Below the pieces are notes generated by a model. That model did no database searches. It saw nothing but the letters and a program-made list of their open reading frames with translations, and was not told where the DNA came from. A stretch of DNA of 64,000 nucleotides, taken from positions 30,582-94,581 of the forward strand of contig CAMEYM010000001.1 in NCBI GenBank assembly GCA_945947575.1, in the 5' to 3' direction. Both the position numbers and the translations under genes were made by a program. The stretch comes from Rhizobium sp. Q54. GTDB taxonomy: Bacteria > Pseudomonadota > Alphaproteobacteria > UBA2966 > CAIVPW01. This document shows positions 17,934-26,371 of this stretch, piece by piece. Position 1 is the stretch's first letter. Every line of letters starts with the position of its first letter.

Positions 17934-18656
17934 GTGCCGCACACCATTGCGCTGGTCGATGACGACTCGAACATCCTGACCTCGGTCTCCATGGCCTTGG
18001 AAACGGAGGGGTTCAAGGTTCGCACCTTCACGGACGGGGCCGAGGCTCTGCGCTCGCTGACTGCGAAGCCGGCCGACCTCGTCGTGCTCGACATCAAGAT
18101 GCCGCGCCTCGACGGCATGGAGCTGCTCTCCCGCCTGCGCCGCATCTCCGACGTGCCGGCGATCTTCCTCACCTCCAAGGACGACGAAGTCGACGAGGCA
18201 CTCGGCCTCAAGATGGGCGCCGACGACTATGTGCGGAAGCCGTTCTCCCAGCGCCTGCTGGTCGAGCGCATTCGCGCCGTGCTGCGCCGTGTCTCGACGG
18301 CCCCCGACAGTGCGGAGGAGGCGGCGGAGAAGCCGCTGGTGCGCGGCGACCTCATGCTCGATCCGATCCGCCACCGCTGCATCTGGCGCGGCCGTGAGGT
18401 CGCGCTCACGGTCACCGAGTTCCTCATCCTGCGCGCGCTCGCCCAGCGCCCTGGTCACGTCAAGAGCCGCGATCAGTTGATGGACATCGCCTACGACGAC
18501 AACGTCTACGTCGACGACCGCACCATCGACAGCCACATCAAGCGCTTGCGCAAGAAGTTCCGCGAGGTCGATCCGGAGTTCTCCAGCATCGAGACGCTGT
18601 ACGGCGTCGGCTACCGCTATAGCGAGCAAGGCGCGCCGGCCGGCGCCGCCGACTGA
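17934..18656 (+). CDS. chvI: Response regulator ChvI
   Basis: A 240-residue OmpR-family regulator that, with ChvG, controls envelope, acid and exopolysaccharide responses in alphaproteobacteria. The receiver domain has the acidic pocket VDDD (residues 8-11), phospho-acceptor D53 in VLDIKMP, T in FLTSKDD and K in RKPFSQ. The C-terminal winged helix runs from LMLDPIRHR to GVGYRY, with the [17 protein letters not shown] recognition region. I choose GTG 17934, preceded by GGGGGATAAC, because the family protein begins with a short leader before TIALVDDD and because a likely -10 element overlaps the longer start. Confidence 0.9.
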   Translation: MPHTIALVDDDSNILTSVSMALETEGFKVRTFTDGAEALRSLTAKPADLVVLDIKMPRLDGMELLSRLRRISDVPAIFLTSKDDEVDEALGLKMGADDYVRKPFSQRLLVERIRAVLRRVSTAPDSAEEAAEKPLVRGDLMLDPIRHRCIWRGREVALTVTEFLILRALAQRPGHVKSRDQLMDIAYDDNVYVDDRTIDSHIKRLRKKFREVDPEFSSIETLYGVGYRYSEQGAPAGAAD

Positions 18657-18722
18657 AGCGTGTGCGCGTGTCGCGCGGTACGCGCATCAGGCACGCGATG
18701 CGCGCTTTCGTAACGAACCGCC

Positions 18723-20417
18723 ATGGTCGCTGAGACCGAAACTCGCCGGACGCCGCACTTCGGCGCGCATGCTGCGCCCGGGCGCGCCGCTGTCGACGAA
18801 GCGCACGTCGACGCGACGCGGGTGCGGCGCCGCTGGCTGCCGTCGCCCCTCACCGTCCGCATCCTGGCGCTCAACATTCCGGCGCTCGGCATCCTGTTGG
18901 GGGGCGCGCTGTTCCTCGGCCAGTACCGCGAGGGCCTGGTCGAAGCGAAGTTCGAGAGCCTGCGCGCCGAAGGCGCCATCATCGCCGCCGCGCTCGGCGA
19001 AAGCGCCGTGCCGCTCGATGGCCCCAACTTCGAGCGCGACCTCGCCCGCCAACTGGTGCGCCGCCTCGCCGCGACCGGCGCGTCGCGTGCCCGCCTGTTC
19101 GACACCGAAGGCTTTCTCGTCGCCGACAGTCAGGGCTTGGGTCCGGCGGCGCTCGCCGTGCGCGCCCAGAGGCTGCCGGAGCCGGGCCAAGAGTCTTGGT
19201 TCGATCGCGTCGTCGGCGGCATCGACGCGTTCATCCTGCGGGCTCCGCTCAATCCCGAGCGCCTGCCGCCGTACCGCGAGAACGCCGTGCAGCTCGCCCC
19301 CGACTACGACGAGGTGATTCAAGCCCTGTCGGGCGAGATCGGCACGGCGCTGCGGCTGCTCTCCGATGGTGAGCTGCTCGTCTCCGTCGCCATCCCGGTG
19401 CAGCGCTTCAAGCGCGTGCTCGGCGCGCTCATGCTCACCGTCGAGGGCGGCGACATCGAGGAGAAGGTGCGCGACGTGCGCGTCGCCATCCTGCAGGTGT
19501 TCGGTCTGGCGCTCGCCGTCACCGTGCTGATGTCGATCTACCTGTCCGGCACCATCGCCCGCCCGATCCAGAGCCTGGCCACCGCGGCGCATCGCGCCCG
19601 TGTGCGCTCGGGCCGCCGCACCGACATTCCCGACTTCACCGCGCGCAAGGACGAAATCGGCGACCTGTCCGGCGCGCTGCGCGAGATGACCGACGCGCTG
19701 TACAGCCGCATGGACGCCATCGAGGCGTTCGCCGCCGATGTCGCCCACGAGATTCGCAACCCGCTGTCGAGCATCCGCAGCGCCATCGAGCTGTTGCCGC
19801 GCACCGAGGACACCGAGCGCCGCGCCAAGCTGGTGGCGATCATCTACGCCGACGTGCGTCGCCTCGAGCGCCTCATCAACGACATCTCCGATGCCAGCCG
19901 CCTCGGCGCCGAGCTCGCCCGCTCCGAGTCGCACTCGGTCGACATCGTGCTCATCGTGCGCACCCTGGTCGAGGTGCTCGGCGAGACCGAAGCGGCGGCC
20001 AAGGCAGGCGTGACGTTCCAGATCGCCAACGACGGCCCGGTGCCTGTGCGCTGCGTCGAGGACCGCATCGGCCAGGTCCTGCGCAACCTGCTCGCCAACG
20101 CCATCTCCTTCAGCCCGCGCGGCGGCACCATCCGCATTGTGCTGAACCGGGCGCAGAAGGAAGTGGAAGTGGCCGTCGAGGACGACGGCCCCGGTGTGCC
20201 GCCCGACAAGCTCGACGCGGTGTTCGACCGCTTCTATTCGCTGCGTCCGCCAGGCGAGCCGTTCGGCTTGCACTCGGGCCTCGGCTTGTCGATCTCCAAG
20301 CAGATCGTCGAGGCCCACGGCGGCCACATCTGGGCCGAGAATCGCGTCGGACCCAAAGGCCACGGCCAAACTGCCATCCTCGGCGCCCGCTTCGTCTTCA
20401 CCCTGCCGACCGACTAG
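18723..20417 (+). CDS. chvG: Sensor histidine kinase ChvG
   Basis: A 564-residue inner-membrane kinase, partner of ChvI. Two transmembrane helices (about 45-66 and about 255-278) flank a periplasmic sensor domain of about 190 residues. After a HAMP segment comes the H box FAADVAHEIRNPLSSI (His342), the N box QVLRNLLANAISFSP, the G1 box VEDDGPGVP and the G2 box GLGLSI. The gene starts 66 bases after chvI and is followed by hprK at four bases, the usual alphaproteobacterial order. In Sinorhizobium its output is held off by ExoR; no exoR is present here. Confidence 0.92.
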   Translation: MVAETETRRTPHFGAHAAPGRAAVDEAHVDATRVRRRWLPSPLTVRILALNIPALGILLGGALFLGQYREGLVEAKFESLRAEGAIIAAALGESAVPLDGPNFERDLARQLVRRLAATGASRARLFDTEGFLVADSQGLGPAALAVRAQRLPEPGQESWFDRVVGGIDAFILRAPLNPERLPPYRENAVQLAPDYDEVIQALSGEIGTALRLLSDGELLVSVAIPVQRFKRVLGALMLTVEGGDIEEKVRDVRVAILQVFGLALAVTVLMSIYLSGTIARPIQSLATAAHRARVRSGRRTDIPDFTARKDEIGDLSGALREMTDALYSRMDAIEAFAADVAHEIRNPLSSIRSAIELLPRTEDTERRAKLVAIIYADVRRLERLINDISDASRLGAELARSESHSVDIVLIVRTLVEVLGETEAAAKAGVTFQIANDGPVPVRCVEDRIGQVLRNLLANAISFSPRGGTIRIVLNRAQKEVEVAVEDDGPGVPPDKLDAVFDRFYSLRPPGEPFGLHSGLGLSISKQIVEAHGGHIWAENRVGPKGHGQTAILGARFVFTLPTD

Positions 20418-20421
20418 CGCG

Positions 20422-20886
20422 GTGCGCGTTCACGCCACCTGCGTCGCCGTCGCGGACCGGGGCGCGCTGCTGCTCGGCCCCTCCGGCAGTGGCAAGTCGG
20501 ACCTCGCCCTGCGCCTCATCGATGCCGGCGCGGTTCTCGTGGCCGACGATCAGGTTGCGCTCACCGTGCGCGGCGGCGTCCTGGTGGCGAGCGCGCCGCC
20601 CCTGCTGCCGTCGCTCCTCGAGGTGCGTGGCGTCGGCCTCGTCCCCATGCCCCGTCGCGCCGAGGTTGCCGTCGCGGCGGCCTTCGCCCTGCGTCCCGGC
20701 GGCCATCCCGAACGCCTGCCCGAGCCCGCTTTCTGGCGTCACGCCGGCGTCGCGGTGCCCCTGTACACTCTCGATCCGGTGGCCGCCTCGGCGGCGGCGC
20801 GCGTCCGCCTCCTGGTCAGGCAGGCCCCGCTTGCCGTAGAACCGCTGGAGGTGGAGTGGAAGTCCGATGAGCCGACCGGTCCGTGA
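20422..20886 (+). CDS. hprK: HPr kinase/phosphorylase, short alphaproteobacterial form
   Basis: A 154-residue protein equivalent to only the C-terminal catalytic domain of Gram-positive HprK. Walker A is GPSGSGKSDLALRL, then VLVADDQVAL and LEVRGVGLVPMP, the HPr-K signature. It phosphorylates the regulatory serine of HPr. The start is GTG 20422, four bases after the chvG stop. The ORF track merges it with an upstream out-of-gene extension. Its 3' end overlaps rapZ by 20 bases. The lack of the N-terminal domain is normal for this lineage. Confidence 0.88.
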   Translation: MRVHATCVAVADRGALLLGPSGSGKSDLALRLIDAGAVLVADDQVALTVRGGVLVASAPPLLPSLLEVRGVGLVPMPRRAEVAVAAAFALRPGGHPERLPEPAFWRHAGVAVPLYTLDPVAASAAARVRLLVRQAPLAVEPLEVEWKSDEPTGP

Positions 20887-21814
20887 AGGTTCGCCCGCCC
20901 TGGTAGCGGTGCCGTCGGCCGCCCGCACGCCCGTGGTCGTCGTCACCGGCCTGTCCGGCGCCGGCAAATCGAGCGCGCTGCACATCCTCGAAGACGTCGG
21001 CTACGAGGCCATCGACAACATTCCCGTCTCCCTGCTCGGCCGCCTGCTGTGGCCCGGCAACGAGCACAAGCACACTCAGCGGGAGCCGCTTGCGGTGGGC
21101 GTCGACATCCGCACCCGGGACTTTCATGCCGATGCGTTTCCGCGCGAGGTCGCGCCGCTCAGGGCCCGCGCCGACCTCGATCTGAGCCTCGTCTTCCTCG
21201 ACTGCGAGTCGAGCGTGCTGGTGCGCCGCTTCACCGAGACGCGCCGCCGTCATCCCCTGCATCCCGACCGTCCGGTCGACGACAGCATCCGCACCGAGCG
21301 CTCGTTGCTGGCGCCGGTGCGCGAGGCCGCCGACGTCGTCATCGACACCTCGCAGCTGTCGGTGGCCGAGCTGCGCCGCCTGCTCGAGCGCAGGTTTGCG
21401 CCGGAGGGCCAGCACAGGCTCACCCTCTCGGTCGTCTCGTTCGCCTACGGCAAGGGCCTGCCGCGCGAGGCCGACCTCGTCTTCGACGTGCGCTTCCTGC
21501 AGAACCCCCACTACGTCGAAGCGCTGCGCCCGGGCAGCGGCCTCGATGCCAATGTTGCCGCCTACATCGAGCAGGACCGCGGTTTCGCGCCGTTCTTCGA
21601 GTCCCTCACGGTGATGCTCGGCGGCCTGCTGCCGCGCTACCGCGAGGAGGGCAAGAGCTACCTGACCATTGCCGTCGGCTGCACCGGCGGGCGCCATCGC
21701 TCGGTGCTGGTGGCCGAGCGCCTCGCCGCCCACCTGCGCGCCCACGGCGACAACGCGGTCCTGCGTCACCGCGACCTGGAACCGGCGCGCGCGCGTCCCG
21801 AAGACCCGCTATAA
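20867..21814 (+). CDS. rapZ: RapZ-family nucleotide-binding protein
   Basis: A 315-residue RapZ/YvcJ protein. The N-terminal P-loop is VVVTGLSGAGKSSALHILED, followed by AIDNIPVSLL. The C-terminal domain has SFAYGKGLPREADLVFDVRFLQNP and the IAVGCTGGRHRSVLVAE motif used for RNA/metabolite binding in E. coli RapZ, where it controls glmS mRNA and so amino-sugar supply for the envelope. Whether the small-RNA role holds in alphaproteobacteria is not known from this sequence. It overlaps hprK and precedes the HPr gene by 9 bases, so it belongs to the same operon. Confidence 0.92.
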   Translation: MSRPVREGSPALVAVPSAARTPVVVVTGLSGAGKSSALHILEDVGYEAIDNIPVSLLGRLLWPGNEHKHTQREPLAVGVDIRTRDFHADAFPREVAPLRARADLDLSLVFLDCESSVLVRRFTETRRRHPLHPDRPVDDSIRTERSLLAPVREAADVVIDTSQLSVAELRRLLERRFAPEGQHRLTLSVVSFAYGKGLPREADLVFDVRFLQNPHYVEALRPGSGLDANVAAYIEQDRGFAPFFESLTVMLGGLLPRYREEGKSYLTIAVGCTGGRHRSVLVAERLAAHLRAHGDNAVLRHRDLEPARARPEDPL

Positions 21815-21823
21815 ATCACCACG

Positions 21824-22114
21824 ATGGTCACGGACGGTGAGCCGTCGGTCCGCGCGACCGTCGTCGTCGGCAATGTGCGCGGCATTCATGCTCGCGCCGC
21901 GGCCAAGGTCGTCAAGCTCGCCAAGACGTTCGAGGCGCGCCTGACCGTCACCAAAGACGGCGAAACCGTGGGTGCCGACTCCATCCTGGGGCTGCTGATG
22001 CTGGCCGCAACCCCCGGCACTACGCTCGAGCTCGCCGCCACCGGCCGCGACGCCGCCGCCGCGCTCGACGCGCTGGCCAAGCTGCTGTCGGCCGGCGACA
22101 TGGGCGAGATATGA
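21824..22114 (+). CDS. Phosphocarrier protein HPr (PtsO/NPr type)
   Basis: A 96-residue HPr. The phosphorylatable histidine is His22 in RGIHARAAAK, and the regulatory serine is Ser53 in GADSILGLLML, the target of HprK encoded upstream. Its stop overlaps the ATG of the enzyme I gene (ATGA). In many alphaproteobacteria an EIIA-Man gene (ptsM) sits between rapZ/hprK and HPr; here rapZ is followed directly by HPr. PtsN at 59 kb is the only EIIA in the window. Confidence 0.93.
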   Translation: MVTDGEPSVRATVVVGNVRGIHARAAAKVVKLAKTFEARLTVTKDGETVGADSILGLLMLAATPGTTLELAATGRDAAAALDALAKLLSAGDMGEI

Positions 22115-23892
22115 ACGAAAGCGCCGACACCGCGCCCAAGGAAACCAGGACCGAGCGCGTGCTTGAAGGCCTCGGCGTCGCCCCCGGCGTCGCCATCGGC
22201 CCGGCCCACGTCATCGAGGTCGGCCGCCTGCGCGTGCGCGAATACAAGATCGGCGCGGGCGACGTTGCCGCCGAGCGCGAGCGCTTTGCCGAGGCGGTGT
22301 CTGCCTCCGTGCGCCAGCTCAAGAAGCTGCAGGGCCGCACCGAGGGGATGTCGGGCGCGGCTGCCGAGGAGCTCGGCTTCCTGCTCGAGGCGAGCCTGCA
22401 GATCCTGCAATCCTCGCGCCTGATCCGCCGGGTCGACGAGCGCATCGCCGGCGAGCGCGTCAACGCCGAGTCCGCCGTCCAGGTCGAGGTCGGCCGCATC
22501 GAGGCAGAGTTCGCCCAGCTGCCCGACGCGTACCTGGCGGCGCGTGCCCAGGACATCCACGAGGTTGGCGCACGCCTGATCCGCCGCCTGTCCAACGTGC
22601 CCTACGCCGGCTTCGCCGATCTGCCCAAGGGCTCGATCATCATCGCCCACGCCATCACGCCCGCTGACACGGTCTTGATGGACCCCGCCCGCATCGGCGG
22701 CTTCGCCGCCGCGGTCGGCGGACCCGAAAGCCACTCCGCCATCATGGCGCGCTCGCTCGGCTTGCCGGCGGTGCTCGGCATCCAGGACCTCGAGGAGAAG
22801 ATCCCGGCCGGCGAGACCATCATCATCGACGGCGCCATAGGCCTCATCATCGTCGCGCCGTCGTCTGCCACTCTCGCCGAGTACACGCGGACGCGCCGCA
22901 GGCTGGTGCGCGAGCGCGGGCTTCTCAACCGCCTGCGCACGCTGCGCTCGGTCACCCTCGACGGCACCAAGGTGATGCTGCAGGCCAACGTCGAGCTGCC
23001 CTTCGAGGCGGAGGCCGCCGTGCGTGCCGGCGCCGAGGGCATCGGCCTGTTGCGCACCGAGTTCCTGTTCATGAACCGTGACGAGCTGCCCACCGAGGAC
23101 GAGCAGTACGCGGCCCTGAAGCCGTTCGTCGTCGCCATGAACGGCAAGCCCGTCACCATCCGCACCCTCGACGTTGGCGGCGACAAGCTCGCGCCGGCGT
23201 TGCGCGAGAAGATGCCGAGCGGCCCCAATCCGGCGCTCGGCCTGCGCGCCATCCGTCTGTCGCTCAAGTATCGCCCGCTGCTGGAGGCGCAGCTCGCCGC
23301 CATCCTGCGGGTCGGCGCGCTGGGCCCCGTGCGCCTGCTGCTGCCGATGGTCGGCACCGCCAGCGACCTCATCAAGGTGCGCGCTGCCATGGGCCGCGTT
23401 GCGGCGCGCCTGAAGAAAGCCAAGGTGCGCATCGCCGATCCGCTGCCACCGCTCGGCGCCATGATCGAAGTGCCCGCCGCCGCGCTCGCGGTGAAGTCTA
23501 TCGCCGCCGCCGCCGACTTCCTGTCGCTCGGCACCAACGATCTGACCATGTACACGCTCGCCATCGATCGCGGCGACGAGCACGTCGCCGATCTCTACGA
23601 TCCGCTGCACCCTGCGGTGCTGCAGCTCATCCACCACGCCATCCTGGGCGCCAACACCGCCGGCGTCCCCATCGGCCTGTGCGGCGAGATGGGCGGCGAT
23701 CCGCGCTACACCTCGCTGCTGCTCGGCCTTGGCCTGCGCGATTTGTCGATGCGCGCCACCGGCCTCGCTCGCGTCAAGCAGCGCGTGCGCGCCGTGGACA
23801 TTCACGAGGTGACGCGGCGCGCCCACCTGATGCTGGAGCAGCCGGATTCGGCACACATCGCCAAGCTCCTGGAACAACAGAAGGGGGCGTAG
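22111..23892 (+). CDS. ptsI: PTS enzyme I (phosphoenolpyruvate-protein phosphotransferase)
   Basis: A 593-residue enzyme I that autophosphorylates from phosphoenolpyruvate and feeds HPr. The active histidine is in GGPESHSAIMARSLGLPAVLG. The barrel domain has GIGLLRTEFLFMNR, GGDKLAP and the C-terminal GLCGEMGGDP loop. It lacks the N-terminal GAF domain of nitrogen-PTS PtsP, so by length it is PtsI-like although its neighbours (HprK, HPr) suggest a regulatory relay. No sugar permease (EIIB/C) is encoded in the window. It is the last gene of the chvI-to-ptsI run. Confidence 0.92.
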   Translation: MNESADTAPKETRTERVLEGLGVAPGVAIGPAHVIEVGRLRVREYKIGAGDVAAERERFAEAVSASVRQLKKLQGRTEGMSGAAAEELGFLLEASLQILQSSRLIRRVDERIAGERVNAESAVQVEVGRIEAEFAQLPDAYLAARAQDIHEVGARLIRRLSNVPYAGFADLPKGSIIIAHAITPADTVLMDPARIGGFAAAVGGPESHSAIMARSLGLPAVLGIQDLEEKIPAGETIIIDGAIGLIIVAPSSATLAEYTRTRRRLVRERGLLNRLRTLRSVTLDGTKVMLQANVELPFEAEAAVRAGAEGIGLLRTEFLFMNRDELPTEDEQYAALKPFVVAMNGKPVTIRTLDVGGDKLAPALREKMPSGPNPALGLRAIRLSLKYRPLLEAQLAAILRVGALGPVRLLLPMVGTASDLIKVRAAMGRVAARLKKAKVRIADPLPPLGAMIEVPAAALAVKSIAAAADFLSLGTNDLTMYTLAIDRGDEHVADLYDPLHPAVLQLIHHAILGANTAGVPIGLCGEMGGDPRYTSLLLGLGLRDLSMRATGLARVKQRVRAVDIHEVTRRAHLMLEQPDSAHIAKLLEQQKGA

Positions 23893-23940
23893 AGGGGCAG
23901 GATAGGGAGCGCCCCAGCGCGCTCTGCCACCCGTCGCGCC

Positions 23941-24456
23941 TCAGCGCCCTTCGCGGCCCATGTCCGGCAGCTCGGCGATCAGGTCCGCCAGGTGTCGCTC
24001 CGGTCGCGGCGCATGCCGGTTCCAGAATGGCAGGCGCACGCGCGCCGGGGGCGACAGCGAAGTGCCCATGTTGGCCAGGAACGTGAGCGAGGGCAGGGCG
24101 ACCAGCTCCATCTGGCAGCTCGTGTTGAAGCCGCGCACCAGGTACGGAATGTAGTAGCCCGAGAAGCTCTCGGTGCATTTCACCAGCGCGACCGTGCCGA
24201 CCTCGTCCGGCGTCTCTGCCCGTACTGTCTCCGGCAGGCGGTCGTGGATGCCATCGACGCGCAGGTTGTCCGCGTCCAGCACCAGCACCCGGCCGCGCCG
24301 CTGGAACGGCGCGACGCTGACCGTGTCTTCCTTCGGCGCAACGAAGAACGCCGCGATGTCGCCCTCGAACGCGGCGCCGCCGCGGTCCCAGCGCGACCAG
24401 ACCAAGACCCCGGCCGCGACCACGGCCGCCACGACAACGATCTCCAAAGGCCTCAT
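23941..24456 (-). CDS. Membrane-anchored hypothetical protein
   Basis: A 171-residue protein with one N-terminal hydrophobic helix (IVVVAAVVAAGVLVW) and a periplasmic remainder. Two cysteines (VKCTES and NTSCQME) are spaced to form a disulfide. The start is supported by GGGGGGACGCC before ATG 24456. No domain was recognised. It is divergent from the two DsbA-like genes, so a disulfide substrate or partner relation is conceivable but only by proximity. Confidence 0.55.
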   Translation of the reverse strand: MRPLEIVVVAAVVAAGVLVWSRWDRGGAAFEGDIAAFFVAPKEDTVSVAPFQRRGRVLVLDADNLRVDGIHDRLPETVRAETPDEVGTVALVKCTESFSGYYIPYLVRGFNTSCQMELVALPSLTFLANMGTSLSPPARVRLPFWNRHAPRPERHLADLIAELPDMGREGR

Positions 24457-24524
24457 GGCGTCCCCCCGGGCGCGGCCGCAAGCAAGCGCGCAAGTCTAGC
24501 GCACCCGCCTGCTACCATGGAGCC

Positions 24525-25148
24525 ATGTCGCGCCGCACGCTCGCCGCCCTCGTCCTCGGCCTCGCCGCCGCCGCCAGCATCGCCTTCTTTGCGCTTTCCG
24601 GCCGCGGGCCCGACGCGGCCGCGATCCTGACCGTGCGCCCCGACGACGTGACGATCGGTGCGGCCGACGCGCCCGTCGTCGTCGTCGCGTACTACGCGTT
24701 CACCTGCACCGCGTGCGCCGACTTCCATCGCACGACGTTGCCGGCGCTGAAGCAGCGGTGGATCGACACCGGCCGCGTGCTCTTCGTCTACCGCGACCTG
24801 CCGCGCGGCGAGCGCGACCTCGCCATCTCGACCCTGTCGCGCTGCGCCGCCGGTCTGCAGAAGGATCGCTACCTGGTTTGGCTCGACCTGTTGTTCGCGC
24901 GCCAGGCCGAATGGCTGCGCACGCCCGAGCCGCTCTCGACGCTGTTCGACCTGGCCCGCGAAACCGACTTCGTCGGCTTCGACCGTTTCCAGCTGTGCCA
25001 GGGCAATCCCGCCACCGAGGCCGCCGTCCTGGAGGCGGTCGCCCGCACGGAGCGCGCCGGCGTCCGCACCGTGCCCGCGGTCTTCGTTCAGGGCCGCCGC
25101 GTCGCCCCCGCCGCCCTCGAGCGGGCGCTGGCGGCGCTCTCCGGCTAG
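24525..25148 (+). CDS. DsbA-family thioredoxin-fold protein 1
   Basis: A 207-residue exported DsbA-like protein. An N-terminal hydrophobic segment (about 5-24) anchors or exports it; the active-site C-x-x-C is CTAC in AFTCTACADFHR. The inserted helical domain carries a further C-Q-G segment (FQLCQGNP). The cis-proline loop is TVPAVFVQGRRV. This is the Thioredoxin_4/BdbD-like subgroup that oxidises or isomerises periplasmic disulfides. Ten bases separate it from a paralogue with the same domain plan, indicating a tandem duplication. Confidence 0.8.
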   Translation: MSRRTLAALVLGLAAAASIAFFALSGRGPDAAAILTVRPDDVTIGAADAPVVVVAYYAFTCTACADFHRTTLPALKQRWIDTGRVLFVYRDLPRGERDLAISTLSRCAAGLQKDRYLVWLDLLFARQAEWLRTPEPLSTLFDLARETDFVGFDRFQLCQGNPATEAAVLEAVARTERAGVRTVPAVFVQGRRVAPAALERALAALSG

Positions 25149-25157
25149 ACTGCCCGC

Positions 25158-25778
25158 ATGCGCCGCCCTCGTACGTTGATCGCGCTCGCGCTGCTCGGCG
25201 TCGTCGCCGCGGTCGCCGTGTGGCTGTGGGACCCCGTGCGCGCCGACGTCATGGCCGCGCAGCCCGATGATCTCGTGCTCGGCGATCCCAACGCTCCCGT
25301 GCGCATCGTCGCCTACGTCGCCCCGTCGTGCCTCGCCTGTGGCGCCTTCCATCGCGACCTGGTGCCGCGTCTCAAGGCCGAGTGGCTCGACTCGCGCCGC
25401 GCCGTTCTCGTCTATCGCAACGCACCCACCAGCGACACCGACCTCGTCGTGTCCAAGTTCCTGCGCTGCATCGCCCCGACCAGCCGCCCCGACCAGTCGC
25501 TGGCGTGGCTCGAAGTCGCCTTCCAAACCCAGGCCACTTGGCTCGCCGCATCCGATCCGGTCCAGGGCCTGCAGCGGGCCGGACGCGAGCTCGGTCGCTC
25601 CAACTTCGACCGCCTGTGCCTCGACCATCCGGTGGTCGAGGAGAGCGTCCTGCGCGCCCGCGATGCCGCCGCCGACGCCGGTATCCGCAGTCTGCCGGCG
25701 ATCTTCGTGCAGGGCCGCAAGGTCGCGCCCGCCGACCTCGACCGCACGCTTGCCAAGGTCGCGAACGCCCAACGATAG
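25158..25778 (+). CDS. DsbA-family thioredoxin-fold protein 2
   Basis: A 206-residue paralogue of the preceding gene. It has an N-terminal transmembrane segment, an active site CLAC in PSCLACGAFHRDLVP, and the cis-proline loop SLPAIFVQGRKV. Helical-domain cysteines KFLRCIAP and RLCLDHP match positions in the first copy. The differing dipeptides between the active-site cysteines (TA versus LA) suggest different redox potentials or substrates. It is probably co-transcribed with its sister. No DsbB is visible in the window. Confidence 0.8.
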   Translation: MRRPRTLIALALLGVVAAVAVWLWDPVRADVMAAQPDDLVLGDPNAPVRIVAYVAPSCLACGAFHRDLVPRLKAEWLDSRRAVLVYRNAPTSDTDLVVSKFLRCIAPTSRPDQSLAWLEVAFQTQATWLAASDPVQGLQRAGRELGRSNFDRLCLDHPVVEESVLRARDAAADAGIRSLPAIFVQGRKVAPADLDRTLAKVANAQR

Positions 25779-25840
25779 GGTTTCGATCCGCCGCGTGCTA
25801 CGCGAGGCGCGGGAACGGCGAGTCCGGGGGGACCACACCA

Positions 25841-26371
25841 ATGACCAGAAGCCGGATCGCGTTTTGGCTGCTCTTCGCCGTGACGATGGCGGTGTACGCG
25901 ACCATGCTGTTGTGGTCGCTGCCCATCGTCGCCGCCGCCGCCGGCGGCCAGGTGCCGTTCGACATGCGCCCTGGCGGCTACTCGTTCGCCGAGGCCCGCG
26001 CCTTCCTGATTGCATTGTCGGAGGAGGGACGCGACTTCTACCTCACCGTCCAGCATCGGCTTGATCTCGCGTACCCGGCGCTCATCGCCGCGACGCTGTT
26101 CTTCGCCATCGCCGCGTTGGTGCCGGCGCGCGCCAGGCCCTGGCGCTGGTGGGTCGCCGCACCCGCGCTCGTCATCGCGGCGTTCGACTACGCCGAGAAC
26201 AGCGCGGTCGCCGCCATGCTGGCGGCGGGTCCCGCCGGCCTGTCGCCGGAGCTCGTCGAGCGGGCGAGCCGCTGGACGGTATGGAAGTCGACCCTCACCG
26301 CGGTGGTGATGACCGCGGTGCTCGTGCTGCTCGTCTGGCGTGCGGTCGTCTGGTTCCGCGGCCGCGCCTAG
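25841..26371 (+). CDS. Four-helix integral membrane protein, function unknown
   Basis: A 176-residue membrane protein that the ORF track joins to an upstream out-of-gene frame. ATG 25841 is preceded by GGGGGGACC and is the natural start. Hydrophobic segments lie at about residues 8-30, 74-92, 98-113 and 146-168. A polar loop AFDYAENSAVAAML and the ERASRWTVWKS segment are the most distinctive parts. I do not recognise a characterised family. Its stop overlaps the convergent desaturase gene by four bases. Confidence 0.6.
   Translation: MTRSRIAFWLLFAVTMAVYATMLLWSLPIVAAAAGGQVPFDMRPGGYSFAEARAFLIALSEEGRDFYLTVQHRLDLAYPALIAATLFFAIAALVPARARPWRWWVAAPALVIAAFDYAENSAVAAMLAAGPAGLSPELVERASRWTVWKSTLTAVVMTAVLVLLVWRAVVWFRGRA

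Noticed and set aside
21886-23877. 663-codon minus-strand open frame opposite the HPr and enzyme I genes
   Set aside because: It is the antisense shadow of HPr and ptsI, whose motifs are complete. Such long antisense frames are expected in GC-rich DNA, and the translation (His/Asp/Gly-rich, no fold) is not protein-like. The same applies to the long antisense frames at 18687-20369, 5471-6943, 10917-12170 and 38446-39675.
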